Below the pieces are notes generated by a model, which worked only from the letters and a program-made list of their open reading frames with translations, was not told where the DNA came from and ran no database searches. From Lysobacter alkalisoli (GTDB taxonomy: Bacteria; Pseudomonadota; Gammaproteobacteria; Xanthomonadales; Xanthomonadaceae), in contig NZ_CP041242.1 in the NCBI RefSeq assembly GCF_006547045.1, forward strand, positions 3,668,001 through 3,732,000: a stretch of DNA of 64,000 nucleotides, given 5' to 3'. Shown here in pieces: positions 51,553 through 61,300 of the stretch. The stretch's first letter is position 1. Each line of letters begins with the position of its first letter. The translations under genes and the position numbers were made by a program.

Positions 51553-52704
51553 CTACGGCGAGGTCGCGCCGTCCATGCGTTGCGCCCGGTACTCCGACAA
51601 CGTTCGTTCCAGCTCCTTCAACGATTCGGCCGTGACTTCCCGCGCAGTACGGGCCAGGCGAACCGCACGTTCCTGCGCGGCGATGGCCTGATCGATGTGG
51701 CCGCGGGCGTGCTCGAGCTCAGCCAACGACAACCAGTTGAGCACTCCACCGGACCCTTCCGGTTCGGCCTCAATCCCTTGCCGCAGATAGAACAGCGCCC
51801 ACGCCTGGGCAGCGGGCGACAGGTCGGGATGGCCGGCGACGGTGCGACCGATGCTGCCGGCGATCCTGCCCCGATGTTCTGCCAACTCACCTGCGGACAC
51901 GAATTCCAGCTCCTGCTCGGCGAAGGCCAGCGCTTTTGATTCATCGATGTGCAGCAATGCCGACAATCGGGTATCGCGCGTGCGGTGACGATACTCGGGT
52001 CGTTCGGCGACGACGGCATCGATCGCGGTCAACGTCGCGGCATGATCGCCACGCATGCGCGCAGCATCGACGTCGGCCAACACCTCACGAGCTTCCAGGT
52101 ATTCGGAAATCTCGCGCGCGGTCTCGACGTGGACGGCGCGCGAGGCATCCAGATTGACCGATCCACTAACCGCATCAGCCACCGCCTGCTCGAAGGTATA
52201 GACCGCGCGATCATCGATGGGAATGCCAATCCAGACGATCCGGCCATCCCGCCCGATGACGAACGCGGTGGGCGTTCCGTACATGTCCGCACTCCGCATC
52301 CAACTCTGGAACAGTGGCGCGGTCATCGGGTCGTCCATCGCCACGATATGGTCGAAGCTTTCCGGGCGCTCCGCGACGAACCGCGATATCGACTCGACCG
52401 AGGGATCGCCCCGCTCGGATTCGCGGACGTTGACACCGATGACGGTCAGATCTCCGGCGTGCTGCCGGGCGAGCTGGCTCATCAGTGGCATCGCTTGGCG
52501 CGACGCGCCGCACCAGGTGGCAAAGAAACTGACCACGTACACGTGGTCTGACTGGAACTCCGTCACCTGATTACCCTTGATCCAGGCCATCGGCGACAAA
52601 GGTGGCGGCACGTCTCCAATCCCCAATCGGGGAGAGGGCGGCTGTGCTGCGGTTACCACCAGAGCTGCCGTCAGCAGGCTGGCGCACAGGATGATCCGGG
52701 ACAT
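51553..52704 (-). CDS. Exported TlpA/thioredoxin-like protein lacking the second redox cysteine
   Basis: A 383-aa protein from ATG 52702-52704 with a signal peptide (MSRIILCASLLTAALVVTAA). The thioredoxin-like domain has VYVVSFFATWCGASRQAMP, where the usual W-C-x-x-C is W-C-G-A-S (Cys65, Ser68), then LTVIGVNVRE, YGTPTAFVIGRDGRIVWIGI with the cis-Pro. The C-terminal ~170 residues are helical and TPR-like (LAELEHARGHIDQAIAAQER). Without the resolving Cys it is unlikely to be a disulfide reductase of the normal type. It follows the TonB receptor gene by 13 bases, as last gene of the sigma/FecR/receptor group. Confidence 0.85.
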   Translation of the reverse strand: MSRIILCASLLTAALVVTAAQPPSPRLGIGDVPPPLSPMAWIKGNQVTEFQSDHVYVVSFFATWCGASRQAMPLMSQLARQHAGDLTVIGVNVRESERGDPSVESISRFVAERPESFDHIVAMDDPMTAPLFQSWMRSADMYGTPTAFVIGRDGRIVWIGIPIDDRAVYTFEQAVADAVSGSVNLDASRAVHVETAREISEYLEAREVLADVDAARMRGDHAATLTAIDAVVAERPEYRHRTRDTRLSALLHIDESKALAFAEQELEFVSAGELAEHRGRIAGSIGRTVAGHPDLSPAAQAWALFYLRQGIEAEPEGSGGVLNWLSLAELEHARGHIDQAIAAQERAVRLARTAREVTAESLKELERTLSEYRAQRMDGATSP

Positions 52705-52717
52705 ACGGCGCACCCTC

Positions 52718-55351
52718 CTACCAGCGCTTTGCAAGCTGCAGGAGCACCATCCTGCCCAACGGACTGGCATTGGCAGAATCGTAATGCGACCCAAGCCCGC
52801 CGGCTTCGATATACGGCGGCTTCTCGTCGAGCAGGTTGGTGACGTTCAACGACACCGACAGGCCGTCGGAAAACGGATTCCCGCCGGACGCGAACATGTA
52901 GCGTGTGACAAGGTCGACAGTGGTGTAGGCCCGGATCGGGCGGTCGGCCAGACCACTGGTATCAGTGTAGGAGTGGTTGTAGTTGATGTTCATCGCCGTC
53001 GAGATGCCCTGGTACGACCAGGCAAGCGATCCGCGTGCACGCAACTTCGGCGGGTTGCCGAACGTGCCGACCATGTCGAACGGAGTGGATGCAGGCGACA
53101 GGCGGTTCTCGATCTTCTGGATGAGACTGGCATCGAGACCAGCTTCGATGTGGTGACCATTCCGCCGGATCGGATAGCGGATCTCCATATCGAGTCCGCT
53201 CATGTCCACCCGCCGGGCGTTGGTCCACATATAGCGGTAAGCCGTGGTGGCCACCTCCAGTGGATCGTCCCCGAACTCACCGAAGGTGTAGTCGAGAAAC
53301 GGGATTCCGCGCGCGGCGGCCTCCTCGACCTCCGTCCGCAGCTGCGCCGGGTCGTCATAGTGATGTACGAAAGCCTGCAACTCCGGGTCGCCAAGGATGT
53401 CCATTTCGAACGGCGGCAACATGATGCGATCGGTGTACCGGATGTCGTAATAGGTCAGCGCAAGCGACAGGCCGTCGGCGAACGCAGGCTTCCAGTCGAT
53501 CCCGATGCTCCGGTTGCGGGACAACTCGGGCCGGAGCTCCTCCGACCCGAGCCACACCACGACCGGCACCCATTCAGTACCGTCCGCTGCCAGGAACGGC
53601 TGCAGCTGGGCAGCCAGCAATCCATCGTTGCTGAAGCGCGCTTCCTCCCCGATCGCGGGCGCGCGGAATGACGTGCTGTAGCTGGTGCGTAGTGTCAGGC
53701 GCTCGGTGGGCGCCCACGACAGTCCCACCCGTGGATTGCTGGTACTCCCGAAGTCGGAGTAATCGTCATGACGCATCGCAAACGAGAGATCGAGGCGATG
53801 CAGGCCCGCACTCGCATTGTCTTTCCCGATCAGTGGAACGTGCAGCTCGGCGAATGCGGACGTGTTGTCACGATTGGCCCGATGGTCGATGGACCACAGG
53901 TCGATCGTCCGCTGGTAATCCTCTTTCTTGTAGCTGACTCCGACGGCCAGCCGCATGCTCCCGCCAGGCGTGTCGAACAAGCGGCCGCTTCCCTTGAGTT
54001 CGATACCTTGCTGTTCCTGCTTGCGCACATGCCGGTAGTCGTAGCCTGGCGTACCGTCGGGCAGATAGGAATGCACCTGGCTGCGGGCGACCTCCCCGCT
54101 GGCGAACAGATCGAGTGCGACGTTCCAGTCGCTTGCCAGCTTGTAGTCCAGCGTCAATGCCGCGTTGCGGCGCACCGGCGTGACGTTGCTCTCGTTGCGG
54201 ATGTTTCCACTGGTGGTGACCAGGAAACGTTCGGCGCGGGAGTACTGCAGGTCACCCTTGAGCGTCAGCGCATCGGTGAGCCCGTGGCTGGCGTTGAACA
54301 CGGCACTGGCCATCCTGTTGGACGGAAACAGGCTGGTTGGAGCAGGCACGTCTGCGGTGAAGCTGCGCTCGCTGGCCATCAGCTGGCTCTGATGCAGGTA
54401 ATCGGCGGTGAGCATCATGCTGCCGTCGTCCCACTGGCGCCCCATGCTGTGTGAGACACGATACTCGTCGCGCCCGGCCTCCGTGGTGGCGCCGAAGGAC
54501 AAACGGGTCTCGGCGCTGTCGTAGTCCGACTTGAGTATGATGTTGACCACGCCTCCGACCGCATCGGCGCCATAGACAGCCGAAGCGCCATCGGCCAACA
54601 CTTCAATGCGCTCGATGGCATCGAGCGGAATCATCGAGATGTCGGTGAAGGTACCGCCGGACGACGCCGATATGCGTCGCCCGTTGATCAGCACCAAGGT
54701 GGCATTGGCGCCAAGTCCACGCAGGTTCACGCCCGAGCCTGCAGTCATGTTGAAGCCGCGCTGCGAGCCCAGGCTCATGTTGACGTCGGCCGAAGCGCCA
54801 GCCTCGCCACCACGGAAATTCTGGGGCAGCGCCTGCAACAGTTGCTCGGTACCGGAGTAGCCGCTGCGCCGGATGTCCTCGGAATCGATCACGATAATGG
54901 GAGACCCCGTCGGCGCGACGTTGCGGATATGCGTACCGGTCACCACGATGGTTTCCATCTCCGCCACGCCCGCCGCCGGGATGGACGCAGGTGGCAGTGG
55001 ACGAACGATCCAGACGCCGTGTGTGCCCCGGCGGATCTCAACGTCGATTCCCTCTACCAGCCGCTGCAGGGCCTCGGAGGGGCTGTAGCGCCCACTAACG
55101 GGATTGGCGATCTTGCCTGCAAGCGCGGCCGCGTCGAATGTCACCTGTTGCCGCGAGATGCGGGCGAATGCCTGCAGAGCCTCCGCCAGTGGCTGGGCGG
55201 CGATGTCAAAGCTGTGCTGCCCGGCCTGCTGACTGGTAGCGGGTGAGCTCCCACTCTCCTGGGCAATCGCGGCTCCGGACAGGGCCAGCGCAGAAACGAT
55301 CGCCAGTGAAATGCGGTGACCACGAAGGTGGCGGTGATGCTTGGACGGCAT
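52718..55351 (-). CDS. TonB-dependent outer-membrane receptor with N-terminal STN signalling domain
   Basis: An 877-aa protein. Signal peptide 1-30. Residues ~47-118 are the secretin/TonB short N-terminal (STN) domain (FDIAAQPLAEALQAFARISR, VSGRYSPSEALQRLVEGIDV), which contacts FecR. A TonB-box-like ETIVVTGTHI and plug follow (~135-250: SEDIRRSGYSGTEQLLQALP, GSGVNLRGLGANATLVLING then RR, ADGASAVYGADAVGGVVNII). The rest is the 22-strand barrel. Large plug features of the iron-oligopeptide/peptide-type receptors (TIGR01782-like) are seen, so the substrate may be a peptide or siderophore. Ends in AKRW with a terminal aromatic. Confidence 0.93.
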   Translation of the reverse strand: MPSKHHRHLRGHRISLAIVSALALSGAAIAQESGSSPATSQQAGQHSFDIAAQPLAEALQAFARISRQQVTFDAAALAGKIANPVSGRYSPSEALQRLVEGIDVEIRRGTHGVWIVRPLPPASIPAAGVAEMETIVVTGTHIRNVAPTGSPIIVIDSEDIRRSGYSGTEQLLQALPQNFRGGEAGASADVNMSLGSQRGFNMTAGSGVNLRGLGANATLVLINGRRISASSGGTFTDISMIPLDAIERIEVLADGASAVYGADAVGGVVNIILKSDYDSAETRLSFGATTEAGRDEYRVSHSMGRQWDDGSMMLTADYLHQSQLMASERSFTADVPAPTSLFPSNRMASAVFNASHGLTDALTLKGDLQYSRAERFLVTTSGNIRNESNVTPVRRNAALTLDYKLASDWNVALDLFASGEVARSQVHSYLPDGTPGYDYRHVRKQEQQGIELKGSGRLFDTPGGSMRLAVGVSYKKEDYQRTIDLWSIDHRANRDNTSAFAELHVPLIGKDNASAGLHRLDLSFAMRHDDYSDFGSTSNPRVGLSWAPTERLTLRTSYSTSFRAPAIGEEARFSNDGLLAAQLQPFLAADGTEWVPVVVWLGSEELRPELSRNRSIGIDWKPAFADGLSLALTYYDIRYTDRIMLPPFEMDILGDPELQAFVHHYDDPAQLRTEVEEAAARGIPFLDYTFGEFGDDPLEVATTAYRYMWTNARRVDMSGLDMEIRYPIRRNGHHIEAGLDASLIQKIENRLSPASTPFDMVGTFGNPPKLRARGSLAWSYQGISTAMNINYNHSYTDTSGLADRPIRAYTTVDLVTRYMFASGGNPFSDGLSVSLNVTNLLDEKPPYIEAGGLGSHYDSANASPLGRMVLLQLAKRW

Positions 55352-55465
55352 GCGGATCCCCTTGCTGGAACGGCACCGCGGGATGCGGTTTCCGCTATGT
55401 GCGATGTAAGACGCACGAACGGCACGATCACGTCACTGCCATTGACAAGCCGAATCCTGCGAAAC

Positions 55466-56503
55466 CTAGTCCCCCACACCCTGCAACAGGATCAGCCCGT
55501 CCTGTGCCCGCGCCTGGACAGGGAACACTCCGGTAACGCCTTCGGCGAAGGCATCACTATCCCCAGCAGCAAAGGTGCCGCTGATACGCATTCCCTCGAT
55601 CGAGGCATCGACGATGACCAGTGGTTGCGCGGCATATCGGTTCATACGCGCGACAACCGCGGACAGAGGCTCGTCGTTGAAGACAAGCTGGCCGCTTTCC
55701 CAGGCACGCGAGCGCCGCGTATCGACCTGGTGAATGCGGGTTTCGGTGGAATCGACGGTGGCAACGAGCTCACGGCCAGGCAGGAGACGCGGCCTTGCAC
55801 CGCCTGCTTTCAGAGCCTGGACCGCCTGTGCAGGTTCTGCATTGCGGCCGTTGCGGGCCAACACCTCCACACTGCCCTCGTAAAGGACGACGTGCACCTC
55901 GCGTTGCAGCAGCTCCACACTGAATTCCGTTCCGGTAGCGACTACCAGCCGGTCACCCGCCGACACGCTGAACGGACGAAGCGAGTCGTGCGCGACCTGG
56001 AAGCGTGCACGCCCCTGACGCAACCAGAGTTCACGGCGGTGGCGGCCATAACGAACGTCCACCCGGGTATCCGCGTCGAGCGACAATTGCGAGCCATCAT
56101 CAAGCATGACCATCTGACGCTCGCCCAGGCCAGTTCGGTAGCTGTCCGGTTGCCACGCCGACCACCAAAGTCCGACACCAACCACCACCAGCAGGCAGGC
56201 CGCAATGGTCGCCCGGACCAACCAGGACGGACGCGCGGGGCTGTGCCAGCGTTTGGCCTGGCCCCGGCTGTAGGACTCCAATGCATCGCGACGCAGGCGC
56301 ACAAGCCCAGGTGAGCTGCCTGCCTGTTCGAACGCCTGCCAGGCGCGAGCGGCGTTCTCGAAAGCTTCGGTGTTGCGAGGGTCGGCGTCGAGCCAGGCTT
56401 GCAGCTGATCGAGTTCATCATTGTCCAACGGGCCTTCGGACAGGCGCAGACACCAGCCGCTGGCCTGATCGATGCAGTCGTTTGCAGATGCGGCCCCTTT
56501 CAT
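55466..56503 (-). CDS. FecR-family anti-sigma/sigma regulator
   Basis: A 345-aa inner-membrane protein. The N-terminal cytoplasmic DUF4880-type region (QASGWCLRLSEGPLDNDELD then QLQAWLDADPRN, WQAFEQ) holds the anti-sigma part. A single TM follows (~94-114, ATIAACLLVVVGVGLWWSAW). The periplasmic FecR domain follows (YRTGLGERQMVMLDDGSQLS then LDADTRVDVRY, FQVAHDSLRPFSVSAGDRLV, VATGTEFSVELLQREVHVVL), then a C-terminal STN-like region (FNDEPLSAVVARMNRYAAQP). It relays occupancy of the receptor to the ECF sigma factor. Its ATG overlaps the sigma stop as ATGA. Confidence 0.94.
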   Translation of the reverse strand: MKGAASANDCIDQASGWCLRLSEGPLDNDELDQLQAWLDADPRNTEAFENAARAWQAFEQAGSSPGLVRLRRDALESYSRGQAKRWHSPARPSWLVRATIAACLLVVVGVGLWWSAWQPDSYRTGLGERQMVMLDDGSQLSLDADTRVDVRYGRHRRELWLRQGRARFQVAHDSLRPFSVSAGDRLVVATGTEFSVELLQREVHVVLYEGSVEVLARNGRNAEPAQAVQALKAGGARPRLLPGRELVATVDSTETRIHQVDTRRSRAWESGQLVFNDEPLSAVVARMNRYAAQPLVIVDASIEGMRISGTFAAGDSDAFAEGVTGVFPVQARAQDGLILLQGVGD

Positions 56504-57024
56504 TCGTCGTCCCTCATCGAACGTGTCAGGTGCGCCATGGCGCGGGCCAGGTGCCGGTCCACAGTACTGAGCGAAGTCCCGAAGGCGGCCGCAATATCAC
56601 GGCGATCCACATGCTCAAGGCGGTACAGCACAAACATGTTCCGCGTCGTATCGGGCAATGCACGCAGCGCTGATTCCAATCTCTCAAGCGACTGCCGGCT
56701 GGCAGCCACACGGGACGGCTCGCGCAGGTCCAGACCGGACTGTTCATCGGCCATCGCATCGGCCCGGAAATCGAAGCGTACCTTCTCCCTTCGACTGCGG
56801 TCTCGCAGCAAGTTGGCGGCCATCTGAAAGATATAGGCCTCGGAAGAGGTCATGCGACCGACATCCATGGCGGTGATCCGCACGAACACCTCCTGGGTCA
56901 GATCCTCGGCTTCAGCATGACTGCCCAGCCGGCGCAGGAAGAAAGCCATCAATGCGGGGCGAAAACGCCGATTCAACTGTTCAAACGGCGCGACAACCTG
57001 CGGCTGGGGAGATAGCTCTGGCAT
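56500..57024 (-). CDS. ECF (FecI-type) RNA polymerase sigma factor
   Basis: A 174-aa protein from ATG 57022-57024. Region 2: RRFRPALMAFFLRRLGSHAE then AEDLTQEVFVRI and AYIFQMAANLLRDRSRR. Region 4: LESALRALPDTTRNMFVLYR then LEHVDRRDIAAAFGTSLSTV and DRHLARAMAHL. It is the first gene of the sigma-FecR-receptor-TlpA-like group on the minus strand, and overlaps fecR by 4 bases. The group's promoter should be its target. The longer frame to 57159 adds 45 unmatched residues. Confidence 0.94.
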   Translation of the reverse strand: MPELSPQPQVVAPFEQLNRRFRPALMAFFLRRLGSHAEAEDLTQEVFVRITAMDVGRMTSSEAYIFQMAANLLRDRSRREKVRFDFRADAMADEQSGLDLREPSRVAASRQSLERLESALRALPDTTRNMFVLYRLEHVDRRDIAAAFGTSLSTVDRHLARAMAHLTRSMRDDE

Positions 57025-57242
57025 GGATATTCCTGTGGGCCGATACAGGATAAGACGCACGAGCGCCCCAATCCCGTCATCGACCCCGAAGGGCGCCCGG
57101 AGGACATCACCCTGTCGCCCTGGCGAATGCAGGCTCCGCTGTGAAAGCATGCTGCGCAACCGTCGAGCATCGCCAGATGCCTTTGCCCGGGTAAGCGGGA
57201 CGCAATCGGGATTCCCGGATGCGTCGCACGTGGGCTACATGC

Positions 57243-58319
57243 CTACTGCTTCCAGAATTGCTCATGGCGTTCTGATGCGGTTTTCAGGCTGCGGGTCTCC
57301 GCTTCGCCGAGCGGGCGGAACAGGTTCGGCTCGAACTCCGCAGCCGCACGCGGCCAGATGCCGGCCACGCGGCCACCCGCCACCACCGTCGGATGGATCA
57401 GCCCGTTGATGGTGAACACCTTGCGGTGGTGGTCGGGGTCGAGCACCGGGGTGCGGTCCTTGTAGCCGAGCAGGTATTCGTCGAACGCGGGCAACAACAG
57501 CACACCACGCGTAGACGATGCGGCGGCGGCATTGTGGGACTGCCAATGACGGATACCGTCTATATCGAGCCCGACCAGCCCGGATGTCACCGAGGCCAGC
57601 GCCGCCTTGGCATCGGTCAAGGTGAGCCCCGACCACCATGCCAGGTCGTGCGCAGTGGCCGGGCCATGACCGGCGATGTAGCGGCGGGCGAGTTCGGCCA
57701 GCGCCTCCTCGCGCGACAGCGGGGGCGTTGGCGGCAGCCAGGCATCGAGCCAGACGAAGCCCGGCTGCTTGCCGACCCTCGGCCCCTGGCAGATCAGGCC
57801 CTCGTGCGCGAGCCGCATCAGGATATGCAGGCCGCGACTGCCGCCGGTGGCGATGCCGTCGGCTTCGAGCGCGGCATACAACGCCGGGCGTGGCATCGGC
57901 TCGCCATCGCGGAGGATGCGTTCGACCGCGCGCCTGCATTCGCGCATGGCCTTCGTGTCCAGTCCGTACTCGCGCTCGTGGCGGTTGCCGTCGCGGGCCA
58001 GCGCGCGCGGTGCCAGCAGGCCCTGCAGCCAGCGCACGTCCTCGGCGGCAACCAAGTGCAGGGTGCCGCGCATCGGCCAGGTGCGGACGATCCGGCGTTC
58101 GGACAGCGCCTGTTCCACCGTCGCCGCGGTCGCTCCCGACGTGCGCAGCCCGACCGCCCACAACGCCGCGTGGTAGTCCTGCGCCTGCACCGCAAGCAGG
58201 CGACGCACTGCGGCGTGGGGTGATTCCGCCTTGCCGGTAGACAGGTGCTGAGCCGCAAAGCGATGGCGCAACAGCGCAGTCAATCCATTTCCTGCGGGCC
58301 TGGATGTGGTCGTCGGCAT
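57243..58319 (-). CDS. Winged-helix DNA-binding-domain (HTH_42/AlkX-like) protein
   Basis: A 358-aa protein from ATG 58317-58319. It matches the HTH_42 family (YcaQ/AlkZ relatives): ALLRHRFAAQHLSTGKAESP, AVRRLLAVQAQDYHAALWAV then GLR (the Q-A-Q-D signature), RRIVRTWPMRGTLHLVAAED, ICQGPRVGKQPGFVWLD, RRYIAGHGPATAHDLAWWSG, VLLLPAFDEYLLGYKDRTPV and GLIHPTVVAGGRVAGIW. Close relatives include DNA glycosylases for crosslinks and bulky adducts (AlkZ), using the Q-x-D motif; here the motif is QAQD. DNA repair is plausible but not shown. Confidence 0.88.
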   Translation of the reverse strand: MPTTTSRPAGNGLTALLRHRFAAQHLSTGKAESPHAAVRRLLAVQAQDYHAALWAVGLRTSGATAATVEQALSERRIVRTWPMRGTLHLVAAEDVRWLQGLLAPRALARDGNRHEREYGLDTKAMRECRRAVERILRDGEPMPRPALYAALEADGIATGGSRGLHILMRLAHEGLICQGPRVGKQPGFVWLDAWLPPTPPLSREEALAELARRYIAGHGPATAHDLAWWSGLTLTDAKAALASVTSGLVGLDIDGIRHWQSHNAAAASSTRGVLLLPAFDEYLLGYKDRTPVLDPDHHRKVFTINGLIHPTVVAGGRVAGIWPRAAAEFEPNLFRPLGEAETRSLKTASERHEQFWKQ

Positions 58320-58356
58320 GCTTCCATCGCGAACCTGTTGCGGAGTAGTACCGAGC

Positions 58357-61300
58357 TTACTTCTCCTTGCGCCAGTTGAGCGAGGCACGGCTTTCATGGG
58401 AGCCGCTTTCGACCTCGACATCGAAGCCCAGACCGAGCAGGTATTTGAGGGTCAGCACGGTGCCGGCGCCGACCATCGACACGCCATAGCCGACGTACAG
58501 GCGCGGCGACAGGCGCTTGCCGACGCCGAACACACTGCCGAGGGTGCGACTTTGCATTGCGCCGGCTTCGTCGAGGCCGATCTTGCTGCCGATCTGCGAG
58601 GCCAGCACGCTGCCGCCGGCGGCGAGTGCGGCGTTGGCGGCGGTGAGCTGGTCGCTTTCGGCGCTGGTCGCGCTGGACAGCGGTCGACCCAGGGTCAGGT
58701 AGGCGAGCGCATCGGACTGGGTGGTCGCCGGGTCGGACCAGACCCTGACCTCCGGTGCGCTGACCCGGCCGCCGATATCGACGCCGGCGGTGACGTTGCC
58801 GATCTCGCGGATCGCACGGATGTCGAGGATCGGATCCGAGACCGGGCTGTTCGACCAGCCCAGTTCGCCGCGGCGGATGGTCAGGTCCTGGCCGTAGGCC
58901 TTGTAGCGGCCGGCGACGTTGAGGGTGCCGCGCGCGGTCATCTCGCGACCCGGGCGGGCGCGCACCCGCATCTGCCCACCGAGGCTGCCGCGCAGGCCGA
59001 AGCCGTTGAGGCGGACGTCGTCGCCGAGGGCAATGGCAAGGTCGAGGTCGAGCGGCGCGGCACCCCTGTCCTCTGGATCGGCCGGGTCGAGCACGACCAC
59101 GTCGTCGGAGACGGACACCCCGCCTTCCAGCCGTTCCAGGTCGATCGCGGCCGAAGGTACGGTGACGGTACCGGTGACGGTGATCGGCTCGCCGGCGGCG
59201 ATTCGTACCCGCACGTCGGGGCTGGCGACCGCGCGCAGGTCACGGGTGTCGGACACCAGCACGTCCTTGCCGTGCACATGCAATTGCAGCGGTGGGCCGT
59301 CGTCGCTCCAGCCGAGTTCGCCGTCGATGTTGAGCGGGCCGCTGCTGTCGTCGCCATTGCCGCTGTAGAGCTCGCCCTGAATGCTGGCGCTGCCGTCGCT
59401 GCGGGCCAGCAGGCGCACGTTGCCGTCGTGCAGGTGCAGGCCGAGCGCGGGCATATCGGTGCTGAAATCGCTCAACTGCATCTGCCCGCCGAGACGCGGT
59501 TCGGCACGGGTACCGGACAGGGTGATGCGGCCGTTCAGCGTCCCCTTCGGCTCGACGATATCCGGCGAGAACAGCTCCAGCCAGACCAGCTCGTGAAGGT
59601 TGATCGAGGCTTCGCCTTCGAGCGGCGAATAGTCGTCCCAGCCGGTGGTCAGGCGCGCATCGAGATGACCGTCGCCGATCAGTGTGGCGCCGAGGGTGGC
59701 CTCGATCCGCTGCGGATGGAAACGGGCCTGCAGCAGCAGGTCCTTGTAGTCGAAGATCTCCTCACGGCTGCGTTCGCTGAACTTGACGCCGCCCCCGGCC
59801 GAGGCCACGCGCACGTCGCCACGCCAGGCATTGCCAGCCGGCTGCAGTTGCGCATCGATCGCGATCTCGCCGCGCAGCAGCCACGGCCGGCCGTCGCCGC
59901 GCGCGGGCATCCACGGTTCGACCAGAGTCAGTGGCAGGGCCCGGCCGTCGACATCGAGGCCGCGGCGCGGCCAGTCGGCGTCGATGCAGAGCGTGCCACC
60001 GCCGCTCGATGCGAGGCAGCTGCGCTCGAGCCGGCTGTTGCTGCCATCCCAGCGGAACGCCGCCGGCTGCTGCAGTGCCCACGAGGCCCCGCGCACGGGT
60101 GCCAGTTGCAGCGTGGCCAGCTGGCCCTGCCAGGCGTTGCCGCGCTGCTCGACCTGTCCGGCCAGCACGAGGCGGCCGATGTCGCCCTGCGCATCGACGT
60201 CGAGTTGCAACGACTCGACCGTGCCGCGCGCATCGACCGACAACGTGTCCAGCGCGGTACCAGCCTGCACGCCCGTGGCGCGCAGCGCGAGCTCGCCGTT
60301 GCGCCCGCGCCATGGCAGCAGGCCGCGAAGGCTGACCGTGTCGACGCTGTACCTGTCTGTGTTGGAGCGACTCCAGGACAGTCCGCTGCCGGTGAGGTCG
60401 GCGGCCACGTCCGGCGCGTCGCGGCGTCCCTGTAACGATACGGTGCCTTGCAGGGTGCCGGCAGCGTCGGGCAACACGTCGACCAGCCGCAGCGGCTCGA
60501 AGCGGGCTTCGACATCCAGGCTGTCGGCGATCCGGCCACTGGCCTCGACGCGGCTGGCGCCGAGCGCCAGGGTGATGTCGCCTTCGTAAGCATCGCCATC
60601 GATCCGGATCTGGCCGTGTCCGTCGAGCGCGCGGTCGCGCAGGCGGCCGCCGAGCGATTCGATTTCGACATGGGCCGCCAATCCACCAGGGTCGCGCAGC
60701 TCGCCGGTGCTGCTGATGCGGCCATCGACCGCGCCCGGCCAGTCGGGAAGGAAGTAACCGGGGTCGAAGCCTGCCAGCGTCGTCTCGAGGTCCCAGCCAA
60801 CGGTCGGCGCCCACGCCACTTCGCCGCCGACGTCGAGGGTGCCGGTCGGCATCTCGATCTCGAGAGTGTGCAGACGCATGCGCTCGCTGTCGCCACGGCC
60901 GTCGAGGCGGACGTTCGCCTGCTCACCGTCGCGGACGAGCGTGGCGCGGCCGATCACCGCCCAGTCCTGCAGGGTGCCGGCGATACCAAGGTCGGCGTTT
61001 GCGATCACGGCCGGTTCGTCCGCCTCGCCGCCCCAGCTCAACCCGCGCGCGTTGATCGCGTAGCGGATACGGCCACGCTCTTCATCGTCATCAGCCGGAT
61101 CGCCGAAGTCGGCCCGGCCGTGCGCGATGATGCGGCCTTCGAAAATGTCGACCACCAGCGGTGCCGCCTCGACGACCTGGTCCTCCAGCCGCAGCTTCGA
61201 AGGCTGGATGCGGGCCGTGAGGTCTCCCCGGGTCAGTTCGCCCTGCACGTCCATCGCACCGCCGACGCCGTCCACCGACAACGTCGCCGCCAACGGCGCT

